DNA from: Enterococcus canis NBRC 100695
GTDB taxonomy: Bacteria; Bacillota; Bacilli; Lactobacillales; Enterococcaceae
Length of the DNA: 64,000 nucleotides
Direction: 5' to 3'
Assembly: GCF_001544375.1 (NCBI RefSeq)
Contig: NZ_BCQJ01000006.1
Location: 1-64,000 of the forward strand
Positions 26,298 through 34,036 of the stretch are shown in pieces. A program made the position numbers and the translations under genes. The number at the start of each line of letters is the position of its first letter. The first letter of the stretch is position 1. Under the pieces are notes generated by a model. The model did not search any database and had not been told where the DNA came from. It saw nothing but the letters and a program-made list of their open reading frames with translations.

Positions 26298-26442
26298 GAC
26301 ATAGCGAAATAAGCAGGCTTCTTCGCTAGAATTGTTCCTGAGAAAAAGGTAGTAATTCCCCCTTGAATTCGGTACAATAATAACGTCGATGCACAGCATT
26401 GACTATGGCAACTTGATGGGCCAGTTCTAGCTGACTAATCAA

Positions 26443-26490
26443 GGCTCTGTACTTTAGCTGCAACTAAAGTGCGGAGTGCCTTTTTTCTTT
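26443..26490 (+). terminator. Terminator-like hairpin without an upstream + gene
   Basis: Stem around ACTTTAG / CTAAAGT extended by GGC...GCC, then TTTTTTCTTT on +. No + strand coding sequence lies in the preceding kilobase. Confidence 0.55.
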
Positions 26491-26629
26491 CTATTCAAAA
26501 CAAGTGTAATGAAAACGATTCAATAAATCAAGCGAACACGCGCAAGTTTTTTGAAATAACGAAAAATAACAATATTAAGATGTTCAGTATCCAAAAAAAG
26601 AGCCATTCCACCTCTTCTTGGTCCGTAAT

Positions 26630-26803
26630 CTATCCTTTATGTCTAAAGCTATGTTTTGCTTCAAGCCAGAGAAAGCGGAATTGATTCCTTATAGTCATGC
26701 CCGATATTTTTTTGTTTCGAAAAAGTTGTCCTATATTTTCCGCGAATATCCCATAAAAAAAGTATGCCCCTACATCGCCTGCTAACACGATTGCCATTTT
26801 CAT
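26630..26803 (-). CDS. Candidate 57-residue protein
   Basis: Starts MKMAIVLAGDVGAYFFYG and ends HSFRHKG at TAG 26630. A GGGAGGAG lies 10-12 nt upstream of the ATG. No family recognised; a mixed hydrophobic N-terminal half and basic C-terminal half. A competing frame on the same strand is also open, so coding status is uncertain. Confidence 0.35.
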   Translation of the reverse strand: MKMAIVLAGDVGAYFFYGIFAENIGQLFRNKKISGMTIRNQFRFLWLEAKHSFRHKG

Positions 26804-26897
26804 CAATATCTTTCTCCTCCCTGCTCTTTATCCTATCTCTGTTATACACCCAAACGCCCCTTTTAGACATCGAAAATCGCTAGAATTAACTTACATA

Positions 26898-26937
26898 AAT
26901 GAAAGCCCCTCTCGCCTTGATGAAAGGGGCTTCATTC
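26898..26937. terminator. Isolated bidirectional hairpin terminator
   Basis: Stem AATGAAAGCCCCT / AGGGGCTTCATT with flanking T/A tracts. It lies between diverging small genes, so it does not end any obvious gene. Confidence 0.6.
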
Positions 26938-26980
26938 TTTCGCAAAATACTCTTAAATAGTGAATCTACCGTCTATTTAA

Positions 26981-27009
26981 TTGCCAGTATGCTATGCTAA
27001 TGGTATGAT
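26981..27009 (+). promoter_or_regulatory. Promoter of the 56-residue membrane protein
   Basis: TTGCCA (26981-26986), 17-nt spacer, TATGAT (27004-27009), about 50 nt before the ATG. Confidence 0.65.
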
Positions 27010-27059
27010 TGGGCAAGAAGAAACGGAAAGCATCACACAGCGATAAGGAGGAGATTCAT

Positions 27060-27230
27060 ATGAAAAAAATGGTTGATATTTTTTTCAGTTTACTTTTAGT
27101 GTCATTGGTGATTATCTATCTATGGAAGTGGCAATCAGAGGGCACCCTAATGTGGCTTCCTGGGATTTTATTGTTTCTAAGTACACTATTAAACTGGATT
27201 TTATATCGGAAACTACTAGCGAAACGGTAA
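27060..27230 (+). CDS. Hypothetical two-TM small membrane protein
   Basis: 56 residues from ATG 27060, preceded by AAGGAGGAGATTCAT and a good promoter. Two hydrophobic stretches (about 5-20 and 31-47) separated by KWQSEGTLMW. No family recognised. An 82-residue membrane protein follows 89 bp later on the same strand. Confidence 0.65.
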   Translation: MKKMVDIFFSLLLVSLVIIYLWKWQSEGTLMWLPGILLFLSTLLNWILYRKLLAKR

Positions 27231-27318
27231 TTTACCAAGGATTCAATACATGACCGAAACTCCGCCTGTTTTCTCTTATTAACGGGTATGCTATCATTCA
27301 ATAAAAGGAGTTTTGCAG

Positions 27319-27567
27319 ATGAAAAAGTGGCGAGAGGCATACCAAAATAGTAAACAACCCAATGAAGATTTTCTGTACTGGCTTCTAGTAAGAAAGTTAT
27401 CCACAACTGGAAAAGTCATCCTTGCTGCGATTTTGTGGGGACTGTGGATGAAATATGCCTTCAATTTGGTGTTTATGCTGAATTTCTTCAAATTTATAAT
27501 TGTCGTAGCAATCATTTACTTCCTCTATTCGCTGATTCACTTTCTAATGAAAAATTGGCAGCGGTAG
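27319..27567 (+). CDS. Hypothetical membrane protein
   Basis: 82 residues from ATG 27319 with AAAAGGAG at 8 nt. Basic soluble N-terminus (KKWREAYQNSKQPNEDF) and two hydrophobic segments near 34-50 and 56-76. No family recognised. Confidence 0.65.
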   Translation: MKKWREAYQNSKQPNEDFLYWLLVRKLSTTGKVILAAILWGLWMKYAFNLVFMLNFFKFIIVVAIIYFLYSLIHFLMKNWQR

Positions 27568-27631
27568 TAGTCGCCAAAACCTGTGGAAAACTCACGTTCT
27601 AAAACTAAGGTAATTCCGCCTCTTCTTACAA

Positions 27632-27666
27632 CAAAAAAAGTGAACAAACTAGAGTCTGTCCACTTA
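27632..27666 (-). terminator. Terminator of the 51-residue peptide gene
   Basis: Minus strand: AAGTG...CACTT imperfect stem followed by TTTTTTTG, directly after the stop at 27671. Confidence 0.65.
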
Positions 27667-27670
27667 ACGT

Positions 27671-27826
27671 CTAATTCCAAACTACCGATATCACGTAATA
27701 AAGGAGCATGATACCTACAAACGTTCCTAGCATCAGTAACACATACAACCAATTTTTCTTGCTGTAAGTAGCTTCTTTCCCGGTTCTCTTGCCAGCGGCC
27801 CACTTCCATAAATCAAAATTTGGCAT
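27671..27826 (-). CDS. 51-residue single-TM protein, paralogue of the gene at 46751
   Basis: MPNFDLWKWAAGKRTGK followed by YSKKNWLYVL and a hydrophobic helix to the C-terminus. Same length and near-identical layout as the gene at 46751-46906 (DLWKWAAGKRT, KNWLYVL, FVGIMLLYY are shared). AAGGGTGGTG lies upstream of ATG 27826, and it has its own terminator. Conservation between the two copies argues strongly that this frame, not the longer overlapping one, is coding. Function unknown. Confidence 0.8.
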   Translation of the reverse strand: MPNFDLWKWAAGKRTGKEATYSKKNWLYVLLMLGTFVGIMLLYYVISVVWN

Positions 27827-28001
27827 TTGAAATCACCACCCTTATAGTGACCTTTCCCTACAACCTCAGTGAACAAAGCCTAACGACTCACAGAACAATC
27901 ATGATTTGTTACTCTAATTATAGCATATTTCACCGTTCCAAGAAAACGCTTACCATTAAGAGCAAATTGTTTACATCTTCGTATTTACAACGAAGAATAA
28001 C

Positions 28002-28046
28002 AAAAAACACAGCTTTCACGTTATACGTGTGAGAGCTGTGTTTTAT
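28002..28046 (-). terminator. Terminator after the transketolase remnant
   Basis: Near-perfect stem AAAACACAGCT...AGCTGTGTTTT on minus with T-rich flank. Confidence 0.85.
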
Positions 28047-28054
28047 TCATAACT

Positions 28055-28455
28055 CTAGTTCAAAAAGTCTTCTAAACGTTCTAGCATCGTTTTTGTTGTA
28101 AGACCAAATTCTTCTTGTAAGAATTCTGGTGTTCCTACTTGTCCAAAACGATTTTCAACACCAATCCGTTTCAACGGAACTGCTAACCCGTTATCTGCTA
28201 AAACTTCGGCAACTGCACTACCTAATCCACCGATGATAGAGTGGTTTTCTATAGTAATGACGCCTTTCTTACCCACTAGACGTTCTAATAGTAACTCTTC
28301 ATCCAACGGCTTGATGGTGAACATGTCAACGACATCTGCCGAAATATTTCTTTCAGCTAATTGTTCTGCAATCTCAAGAGCTTCAGAAACCAATTGACCT
28401 GCTGCTACAATTAAATAGTCTTGTCCTTCACGTACTAGGGTAGTGTCTTCCAATC
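28055..28455 (-). pseudogene. Transketolase C-terminal subunit, 3' remnant
   Basis: About 132 codons: LVREGQDYLIVAAGQLVSEALEIAEQL, FTIKPLDEELLLE and ENHSIIGGLGSAVAEVLADNG match the C-terminal (transketolase-C) domain of split transketolases or related 2-oxoacid enzymes. The pyrimidine-binding domain, about 170 residues, is missing and no real start or ribosome binding site exists at 28453. The gene keeps its terminator, so this is a deletion remnant. Confidence 0.75.
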
Positions 28456-28540
28456 TTATTGTGTCATCAAATGTGGATAAACTGGTTTTAATAAAATATT
28501 CTGTTAGATTGCCTTATTATGAGTATTGAAATCTCAATAA

Positions 28541-28573
28541 TTACCCACAAAATTCACAGCAGTTTGTGGGTAC
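28541..28573. repeat. Inverted repeat without a T-tract
   Basis: TTACCCACAAA / TTTGTGGGTA around a 10-nt loop, between the transketolase remnant and the VanZ-like gene. A hairpin after the VanZ-like gene, but a poor terminator. Confidence 0.45.
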
Positions 28574-28599
28574 ATTTTGAAATGACAAAATAATTTATT

Positions 28600-29184
28600 T
28601 TAGTTATCCACATCCGCCATACGTTGCTTAATAAGCGGCCATATTTGAAACCCAATCCAACAACCTAGAAGGTTCAGAAAAATATCACTCAATGCAAAGG
28701 TCCCTAAGTAAAAAACATATTGGATAGTTTCAATTCCAATAATGGTGAGGAGTGCAATCACAAAAAATTCTTTCACTCGTGCTTTCATCCCATACAAAAT
28801 CCCTAATGGAATAAAATAGACCACATTTAGAAACGCTTCAGATAGGTGAACTCGTTCTAACTGTAAGAAATCAATAGGATTCCAGCTCACAGCATGATAC
28901 TTTTTCGCTTTGGTAAATAACACGACAAACAACAGAAATAAATATACACTATAAACTAAATAGCTGTAGATAACCGAAAATTTTTGCCGTTCCCATTGAA
29001 GATAGAATAACCACGTAGCTAAAAAAACAAATAACATCAATATCACTTCAGTAAAAGCGAAGCGATCCATGACTTTTTCAATCCGTGGGTATCGTAATAA
29101 AGTCGGCATAGTTAGAAAGTGAACACTACACACACTCACCATTATTGCTATGAAAAAAGAGAGTAACCATTTTAACCAACGCAT
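28600..29184 (-). CDS. VanZ-like membrane protein
   Basis: 194 residues, five or six membrane segments. Conserved VanZ features: NVVYFIPLGILYG, IGIETIQYVFYLGTFALSDIFLNLLGCWIGF (Glu-Gln then Asp-Asn spacing). VanZ proteins give low-level teicoplanin tolerance in some settings, but most homologues have unknown roles. Lies downstream of the galU terminator. Confidence 0.85.
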   Translation of the reverse strand: MRWLKWLLSFFIAIMVSVCSVHFLTMPTLLRYPRIEKVMDRFAFTEVILMLFVFLATWLFYLQWERQKFSVIYSYLVYSVYLFLLFVVLFTKAKKYHAVSWNPIDFLQLERVHLSEAFLNVVYFIPLGILYGMKARVKEFFVIALLTIIGIETIQYVFYLGTFALSDIFLNLLGCWIGFQIWPLIKQRMADVDN

Positions 29185-29200
29185 GTTATCACATCCTATA

Positions 29201-29230
29201 AAAAATAGCGCCCAACTTCGGACGCTATCG
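29201..29230 (-). terminator. Terminator after galU
   Basis: ATAGCG...CGCTAT stem, loop GAAGTT region, then TTTTTT on minus, 12 nt after the galU stop. Confidence 0.85.
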
Positions 29231-29241
29231 AATTTATTCTA

Positions 29242-30114
29242 TTATAACGTAGCTGCTAAATCTTTGATATAAACTTTCAAGGCATCTTTGATTTCAGGAT
29301 GTTTCAAGCCAAATTCAATATTTGCTTCCACCATGCCTAACTTATCCCCAACGTCATAGCGCTTGCCCATAAATTCGTGAGCAAAAACACGTTGCGTTTT
29401 ATTCAAGGTATCAATGGCATCCGTTAATTGAATCTCATTCCCTGCACCAGGTGCTTGATTCATTAAAATATCAAAAATTTGTGGGGTTAACAAGTAGCGA
29501 CCAATAATCGCCAAATCGCTCGGTGCATTCTTTGGTGACGGCTTTTCCACAAAGTTACGCACACTATAAAGACCTTTTGACACTTGTCCATCTGGTGCAA
29601 TAATCCCATATTTTGAAGTTTCTTCATGAGGAACTTTCATCACCGCTAACGTAGCCGCCTGAGTCTCCGCATAGTTGTCAATCAACTGTTTAGTCAATGG
29701 TACTTTATCTTGCATAATATCATCGCCCAACATTACAACAAACGGCTCATCACCTACAAAAGCTTTTGCCTGTAACACCGCATCGCCCAAGCCACGAGGA
29801 CGTTTCTGTCTGATGAAATGCAAGTTGATGTCTGTTGTTTCTTCAACCAACTTCAGTAAGTCATCTTTCCCTTTAGCTGAAAGATTTTGTTCCAACTCAA
29901 TATTCGCATCAAAGTGATCTTCAATCGGGCGTTTTGCCTTGCCTGTAATCACTAAAATATCCTCAATCCCAGATGCAATGGCTTCTTCCACGATAAATTG
30001 AATCGTAGGTTTATCCACAATTGGTAACATTTCTTTTGCAACTGCCTTAGTCGCAGGTAAAAAACGAGTCCCTAATCCCGCAGCAGGAATGATTGCTTTA
30101 CGCACTTTTTTCAT
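29242..30114 (-). CDS. galU: UTP-glucose-1-phosphate uridylyltransferase
   Basis: 290 residues. Makes UDP-glucose for glycolipids, teichoic acid decoration and exopolysaccharide. Nucleotidyltransferase motif [38 protein letters not shown], and late FVEKPSP/ELTDAI region are all present. GGAGAAGATAA precedes the ATG. It sits just past the capsule cluster, but base composition is like the core genome, so it is probably a fixed flank of the variable locus. Confidence 0.95.
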   Translation of the reverse strand: MKKVRKAIIPAAGLGTRFLPATKAVAKEMLPIVDKPTIQFIVEEAIASGIEDILVITGKAKRPIEDHFDANIELEQNLSAKGKDDLLKLVEETTDINLHFIRQKRPRGLGDAVLQAKAFVGDEPFVVMLGDDIMQDKVPLTKQLIDNYAETQAATLAVMKVPHEETSKYGIIAPDGQVSKGLYSVRNFVEKPSPKNAPSDLAIIGRYLLTPQIFDILMNQAPGAGNEIQLTDAIDTLNKTQRVFAHEFMGKRYDVGDKLGMVEANIEFGLKHPEIKDALKVYIKDLAATL

Positions 30115-30229
30115 TTATCTTCTCCGCTCTCTCATTAAAAATCTAACTTCTTTAATGAAGATAGTCATAAATAAGATCTTCCGAGTACTATATATTTATC
30201 ATTTAGTATATACTTTCAGGGCTAGAAAT

Positions 30230-31267
30230 TTAAAGATTAAATAGATTTAAGAATCTTTCTAAACAATAAATCATCCATTTTTGATCCCCAGTAAAGTTTG
30301 TAATTTCAATGTCACTTCTAAACTCATCTCTTGTTGGTCCACCCCAATTTTTGAAAAACTCATTAACCGGACGGGGCATAGGTAATTTAGGTCTAGGAGT
30401 TACACCAGGATACAAATCATTGTATATTTCCCGTAATATATATTTATTTTCTCCATTTCTAACTCTCTCTAAATCTAGTGGTTTCTTCATGATTAGTTTA
30501 TTAAAAGGAGAAATAAATTCTATACCTGCAAGATTACAAGCATTTTCATATGAGGAGTTACTCTCCTTAAAGAAAACTTCGTTTAAAAATCCATGAACAT
30601 CAACTTCACCATTAGTTTCATATGCTTTTATAGGGCTAATTATTTTTTGAAAGTCCTTTAGAACTAACTCAGAGTCTACAAAACTATATCTTTTATAAAA
30701 TTCTTCAACAGTATAGTCTTTAGATAACAAGCCACTCAACCCACCAAATACTGCATCTGCAGCCTCTCCAAAAAGCAGTTTCTCATAGCCCATATTTTTC
30801 GCGACAGAAGCAGCTTTATAAATCTGAGGCTCAATAGAATGAATTGGTGCACCTTTTTGAGTCATTAAACTATCTATACTGGAATCATAATCATCCCAAG
30901 ATATTTTAATAACTTCATGATCTAATTCATTCATTTTAGCCACTTCTCTAGCAATTTCTACCTCAGATACACTTTCCTGTAAATCCGGTTGGAAAGTAAA
31001 AGCTTTAGTTCCCTTGGGTACCAATCTGGCTAAAATTGCTGAATCAATGCCTCCACTAAGCATTAGTGCTGTAGAATCTTTGCTACTAAAAGTATCATTT
31101 ATCGTTCGCTTTATATTTTCTAATGTATCCCCGCTATCTAAAACTTCAATTCGTTTACTGCTACTATTATAGTAGTGAGGAATAATCTCATCAGAGAAAG
31201 ATTTATTTTCATCTACTATATATCTATATGTTAGGTATGAATTCATACAATACTTTTTATCAATCAT
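30230..31267 (-). CDS. Asparagine-synthase-like amidotransferase domain protein
   Basis: 345 residues. ATP-pyrophosphatase (AsnB C-terminal) domain with the PP-loop LMLSGGIDSAILAR and LLFGEAADAVFGG; the N-terminal glutaminase domain with its catalytic Cys2 is absent. Such proteins activate a carboxylate with ATP for amide formation. ATG 31267 has AGGGAG at 7-10 nt and overlaps the cytidylyltransferase stop by 8 nt; the longer in-frame start lacks a site. It forms a coupled trio with the cytidylyltransferase and LicD genes, so it probably modifies the group that LicD transfers. AT-rich. Confidence 0.8.
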   Translation of the reverse strand: MIDKKYCMNSYLTYRYIVDENKSFSDEIIPHYYNSSSKRIEVLDSGDTLENIKRTINDTFSSKDSTALMLSGGIDSAILARLVPKGTKAFTFQPDLQESVSEVEIAREVAKMNELDHEVIKISWDDYDSSIDSLMTQKGAPIHSIEPQIYKAASVAKNMGYEKLLFGEAADAVFGGLSGLLSKDYTVEEFYKRYSFVDSELVLKDFQKIISPIKAYETNGEVDVHGFLNEVFFKESNSSYENACNLAGIEFISPFNKLIMKKPLDLERVRNGENKYILREIYNDLYPGVTPRPKLPMPRPVNEFFKNWGGPTRDEFRSDIEITNFTGDQKWMIYCLERFLNLFNL

Positions 31268-31685
31268 CCTGATTCTCCCTAGCAAGCTTCAATGCTTGTG
31301 TTATTTTAGTTGATGAAACTCCCTTTGTATATGGAAAATAAACTATGTCAACATTTATCTGGCTTAGTTCTTCTTCAAACGCTCTCCATTTGTCTGTATC
31401 ATACCAGTCATCACCAACAAAAAGAACATCTGCATGGAGCTTTTTACACATTTTGACTTTATCCATATCATATTGTGGTACAACAGCATCGACCCACTTT
31501 ATGTTTCTAACTATTTCTGCTCGATCTTCGAAAGGAATGATAGCTCTTTTTCCTTTATAAGTTACTAACTCATCGACTGTCACTCCGACAACCAGCTTGT
31601 CACACATACCCTTAGCATTTTTTAAAAGGTTTAGATGACCTATATGAAATAAGTCATAGACTCCCGAAGTATATCCAATTATCAT
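31260..31685 (-). CDS. Cytidylyltransferase of the TagD/GCT family
   Basis: 141 residues. Nucleotidyltransferase motif HIGH (14-17) in YTSGVYDLFHIGHLNLL and KGVSSTKI at the C-terminus, close to the RTEGISTT motif of glycerol-3-phosphate cytidylyltransferase. It should make a CDP-activated polyol or amino-alcohol phosphate. Start overlaps the licD stop as ATGA, so the product is probably the LicD donor. Which alcohol it uses is not clear from sequence. Confidence 0.85.
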   Translation of the reverse strand: MIIGYTSGVYDLFHIGHLNLLKNAKGMCDKLVVGVTVDELVTYKGKRAIIPFEDRAEIVRNIKWVDAVVPQYDMDKVKMCKKLHADVLFVGDDWYDTDKWRAFEEELSQINVDIVYFPYTKGVSSTKITQALKLARENQDD

Positions 31686-32518
31686 GATAAGTTCTCCCTG
31701 TAATATTTATAAGAATTGTGAATATCTATTTTCTCTGCTTTATGAGACGGAACCCTATTCTCTTCACTTGGAAGTTCCATATAATTTCCGTACTGATTTC
31801 TTAAATATGTATCAAATCCCTTAGGAACCCTTATAGTTCCATCTTCAAAATCAGTTTCTACATATCCTCTAAAATCCTCCGTCTTAAAAGTTATCCTATC
31901 CATTGCAAATGACCATAAGAAAGCAGAACTACTTGCATTTTCAAATGAATATTTCTTAACTAATCTAAGATATAAATTTAGAAAAAAATCCTTAGGAAAT
32001 AATTTAGCAGGCCAAGTAATTTTTGCAAAAAATTTACTTTTTTTTGAATTATCAGAAAAGTAACCAAATTTTTGAGTTCTATTCAGAAGTAATAGTACCT
32101 TCAAACGTAAATAGAATAGCTTCTTACTTAAATTCTTCTCAGGAATACCATCTAATGGCATGATATCAATAAAAATCCCTGAATCTCTCTCTGGGTACTC
32201 TTTTAAATTTTCTTGTATAAAAGTTGTTGTAGTTTTGTGTACTTTTGAATGTACAACTTCATTATAATAAATACTTTTCTCATCTCTTAATTCAAATGGA
32301 AAAGGTAATTCTAGCTTCAAGTAGTACTTCAATTTTTCATAATCGTCTCTTGGCAACGCTATGTCTAAATCATCATCCCAAGGAATAAAACCAGCGTGCC
32401 TAACTGCACCTAAACAAGTACCCCCTATTGCGAAATAATTTAAGTTATGCCTCTCACAAATTTTTCTTACTTCTTTAAAAATACTGTTTATTTCATTTTG
32501 TAGAAGCTCTATTTTCAA
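31682..32518 (-). CDS. LicD-family phosphotransferase
   Basis: 278 residues. FAIGGTCLGAVRHAGFIPWDDDLDIALPRDDYEKL is the LicD nucleotidyltransferase-fold signature, with the DDDLD metal site. LicD proteins move phosphocholine or similar phospho-groups from a CDP donor onto glycans. GGAGATAATTTAGA precedes the ATG. It is followed by the cytidylyltransferase and an amidating enzyme, probably decorating the capsule repeat unit. Confidence 0.88.
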   Translation of the reverse strand: MKIELLQNEINSIFKEVRKICERHNLNYFAIGGTCLGAVRHAGFIPWDDDLDIALPRDDYEKLKYYLKLELPFPFELRDEKSIYYNEVVHSKVHKTTTTFIQENLKEYPERDSGIFIDIMPLDGIPEKNLSKKLFYLRLKVLLLLNRTQKFGYFSDNSKKSKFFAKITWPAKLFPKDFFLNLYLRLVKKYSFENASSSAFLWSFAMDRITFKTEDFRGYVETDFEDGTIRVPKGFDTYLRNQYGNYMELPSEENRVPSHKAEKIDIHNSYKYYRENLS

Positions 32519-32611
32519 TTCTAAATTATCTCCTTTCGATAATAACCGTGCTAGTGAAAAATAAGTAGCATATACGAAATCACAAAATAATTGCTTTTCA
32601 TTAACGTTCCT

Positions 32612-34006
32612 TTAGAATAAAGAGTTTTTAATTTTTAAAATATCTTCTTTAAAATAAATCAAATAGAAAATAATTACAATAAACAGCATTCCTACATTGA
32701 TTAGGTTACCATAGTATGTAAAGACGCTAGATGTAACAAAATATACTGCACAAGAAATAATGAAATCTTTCCAATATACATTTACTTGGAGCGTCTTATT
32801 AACTAATTGCAGTCTTCTTATGAACATTACAAAATATCCTAAAGTGAGGGAAATAGTTGCAGATTGAATGCCCAGAAAGTTTATTGTTAATAGTAAAAAG
32901 ACAATATTTACTACAGCACCTGATAAAGTAGTGGTAAATATTATTTTTGTTTTCTTTAGAGTACCTATTATACTTGATAAAAATGAGGAATACGCAGTAA
33001 AAACAGCTGCCAATATTGTAAATGGAACTAGATAAATTGCCTCACTATATTTCGAATCAATAAATATTGGAAAAATAAACTTTATGAAAGGAATCGTTAT
33101 AGTAGCACCACCTAGTATTACAATTAAGAATTTATTTAGCGCTTTTGTATAAAAGCATCCCAGATCTTCATTATTAGTACCCGCCTTAGAAAAGCTGAGT
33201 TCTTGCCACGCCATTTGAAAAGCTTGAGTAAATAAAGAAATGATTGCTCCAAATTTTCCGACAATAGCATATAGGCCGTTTTCAGATACTGAAAGAAAAT
33301 TCGCTATAATAATTCGATTTGCTCCCGTTAGCAACCAATACGACACGCTATTTACACTTAATGGAATAGAATATTTCAACATTTCATATAACACTTTATA
33401 ATCGTAGTATCTCATTTTTATAAATTTGAAAAAATGAATTTTGTATCCTACATAAACTGCATTCACAACCATACCTATTATAGTGGAAAGATATATTGCA
33501 TAGTATTGCATCGAGAATATTTTCAAAAATAAAAATGCAGTAGTAAACGTAAATATGCTACCTAAAATACCTCCAATTATGAATGTCCGATTATCTCCAT
33601 ATCCCCTTGAAACATAGCCAACAACTTGTTGTAGTACTGTCGTAAAGCCCACAAGAAATATCCATATTGGATATTGAAATATATTACCAAAAATTAAGTT
33701 GGCAATTAAAATAAATACTCCATACAAGACAGTAGAAGATAAAAATATTAATAAGCCATTGTATACTGGTTTTTCTTTGTTATCTTTATATTCAAATATA
33801 AATCGTAGAATTCCTCCATAAATATCTAAATAAATTGATGACCATAAAATGGTAGCGTATGCTAACTCCAAATCATAAGTACCATACTCTAATGGTGATA
33901 AACTTTCAGTATATATTGGTAGCAAAAAAAACTGAATCATTTTGGTAAAAATAGTACCAATCAAATACACACCAGTTCCACGTAATACTCTTTTTAAATC
34001 ATTCAT
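32612..34006 (-). CDS. wzx: Wzx-type polysaccharide flippase
   Basis: 464 residues, 12-14 membrane segments, MOP/MATE superfamily. N-terminal LRGTGVYLIGTIFTKMIQFFLLPIYT is typical of repeat-unit flippases. It moves lipid-linked repeat units across the membrane. ATG 34006 has GGAGCTTAAT; the in-frame TTG upstream is part of the ribosome binding site. AT-rich, as is usual for wzx. Confidence 0.9.
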   Translation of the reverse strand: MNDLKRVLRGTGVYLIGTIFTKMIQFFLLPIYTESLSPLEYGTYDLELAYATILWSSIYLDIYGGILRFIFEYKDNKEKPVYNGLLIFLSSTVLYGVFILIANLIFGNIFQYPIWIFLVGFTTVLQQVVGYVSRGYGDNRTFIIGGILGSIFTFTTAFLFLKIFSMQYYAIYLSTIIGMVVNAVYVGYKIHFFKFIKMRYYDYKVLYEMLKYSIPLSVNSVSYWLLTGANRIIIANFLSVSENGLYAIVGKFGAIISLFTQAFQMAWQELSFSKAGTNNEDLGCFYTKALNKFLIVILGGATITIPFIKFIFPIFIDSKYSEAIYLVPFTILAAVFTAYSSFLSSIIGTLKKTKIIFTTTLSGAVVNIVFLLLTINFLGIQSATISLTLGYFVMFIRRLQLVNKTLQVNVYWKDFIISCAVYFVTSSVFTYYGNLINVGMLFIVIIFYLIYFKEDILKIKNSLF

Positions 34007-34036
34007 ATTAAGCTCCAAATCTTATTTTTAGAAAGA

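Larger units (their letters stand above)
26217..26629. other. Intergenic region upstream of the CAT gene
   Basis: Holds a minus-strand leader terminator (26265-26297), a preceding dyad AGCGAA / TTCGCT (about 26306-26330), and a + strand terminator-like hairpin (26443-26490). On minus, 26326-26471 stays open for 47 codons from a TTG (contains LISQLELAHQVAIVNAVH), perhaps a decayed gene. No convincing promoter found. Confidence 0.4.

Noticed and set aside
26217-26399. Upstream in-frame extension of the CAT-domain gene
   Set aside because: It crosses the leader terminator and the family start MKIIKVL with its own ribosome binding site is at 26216.
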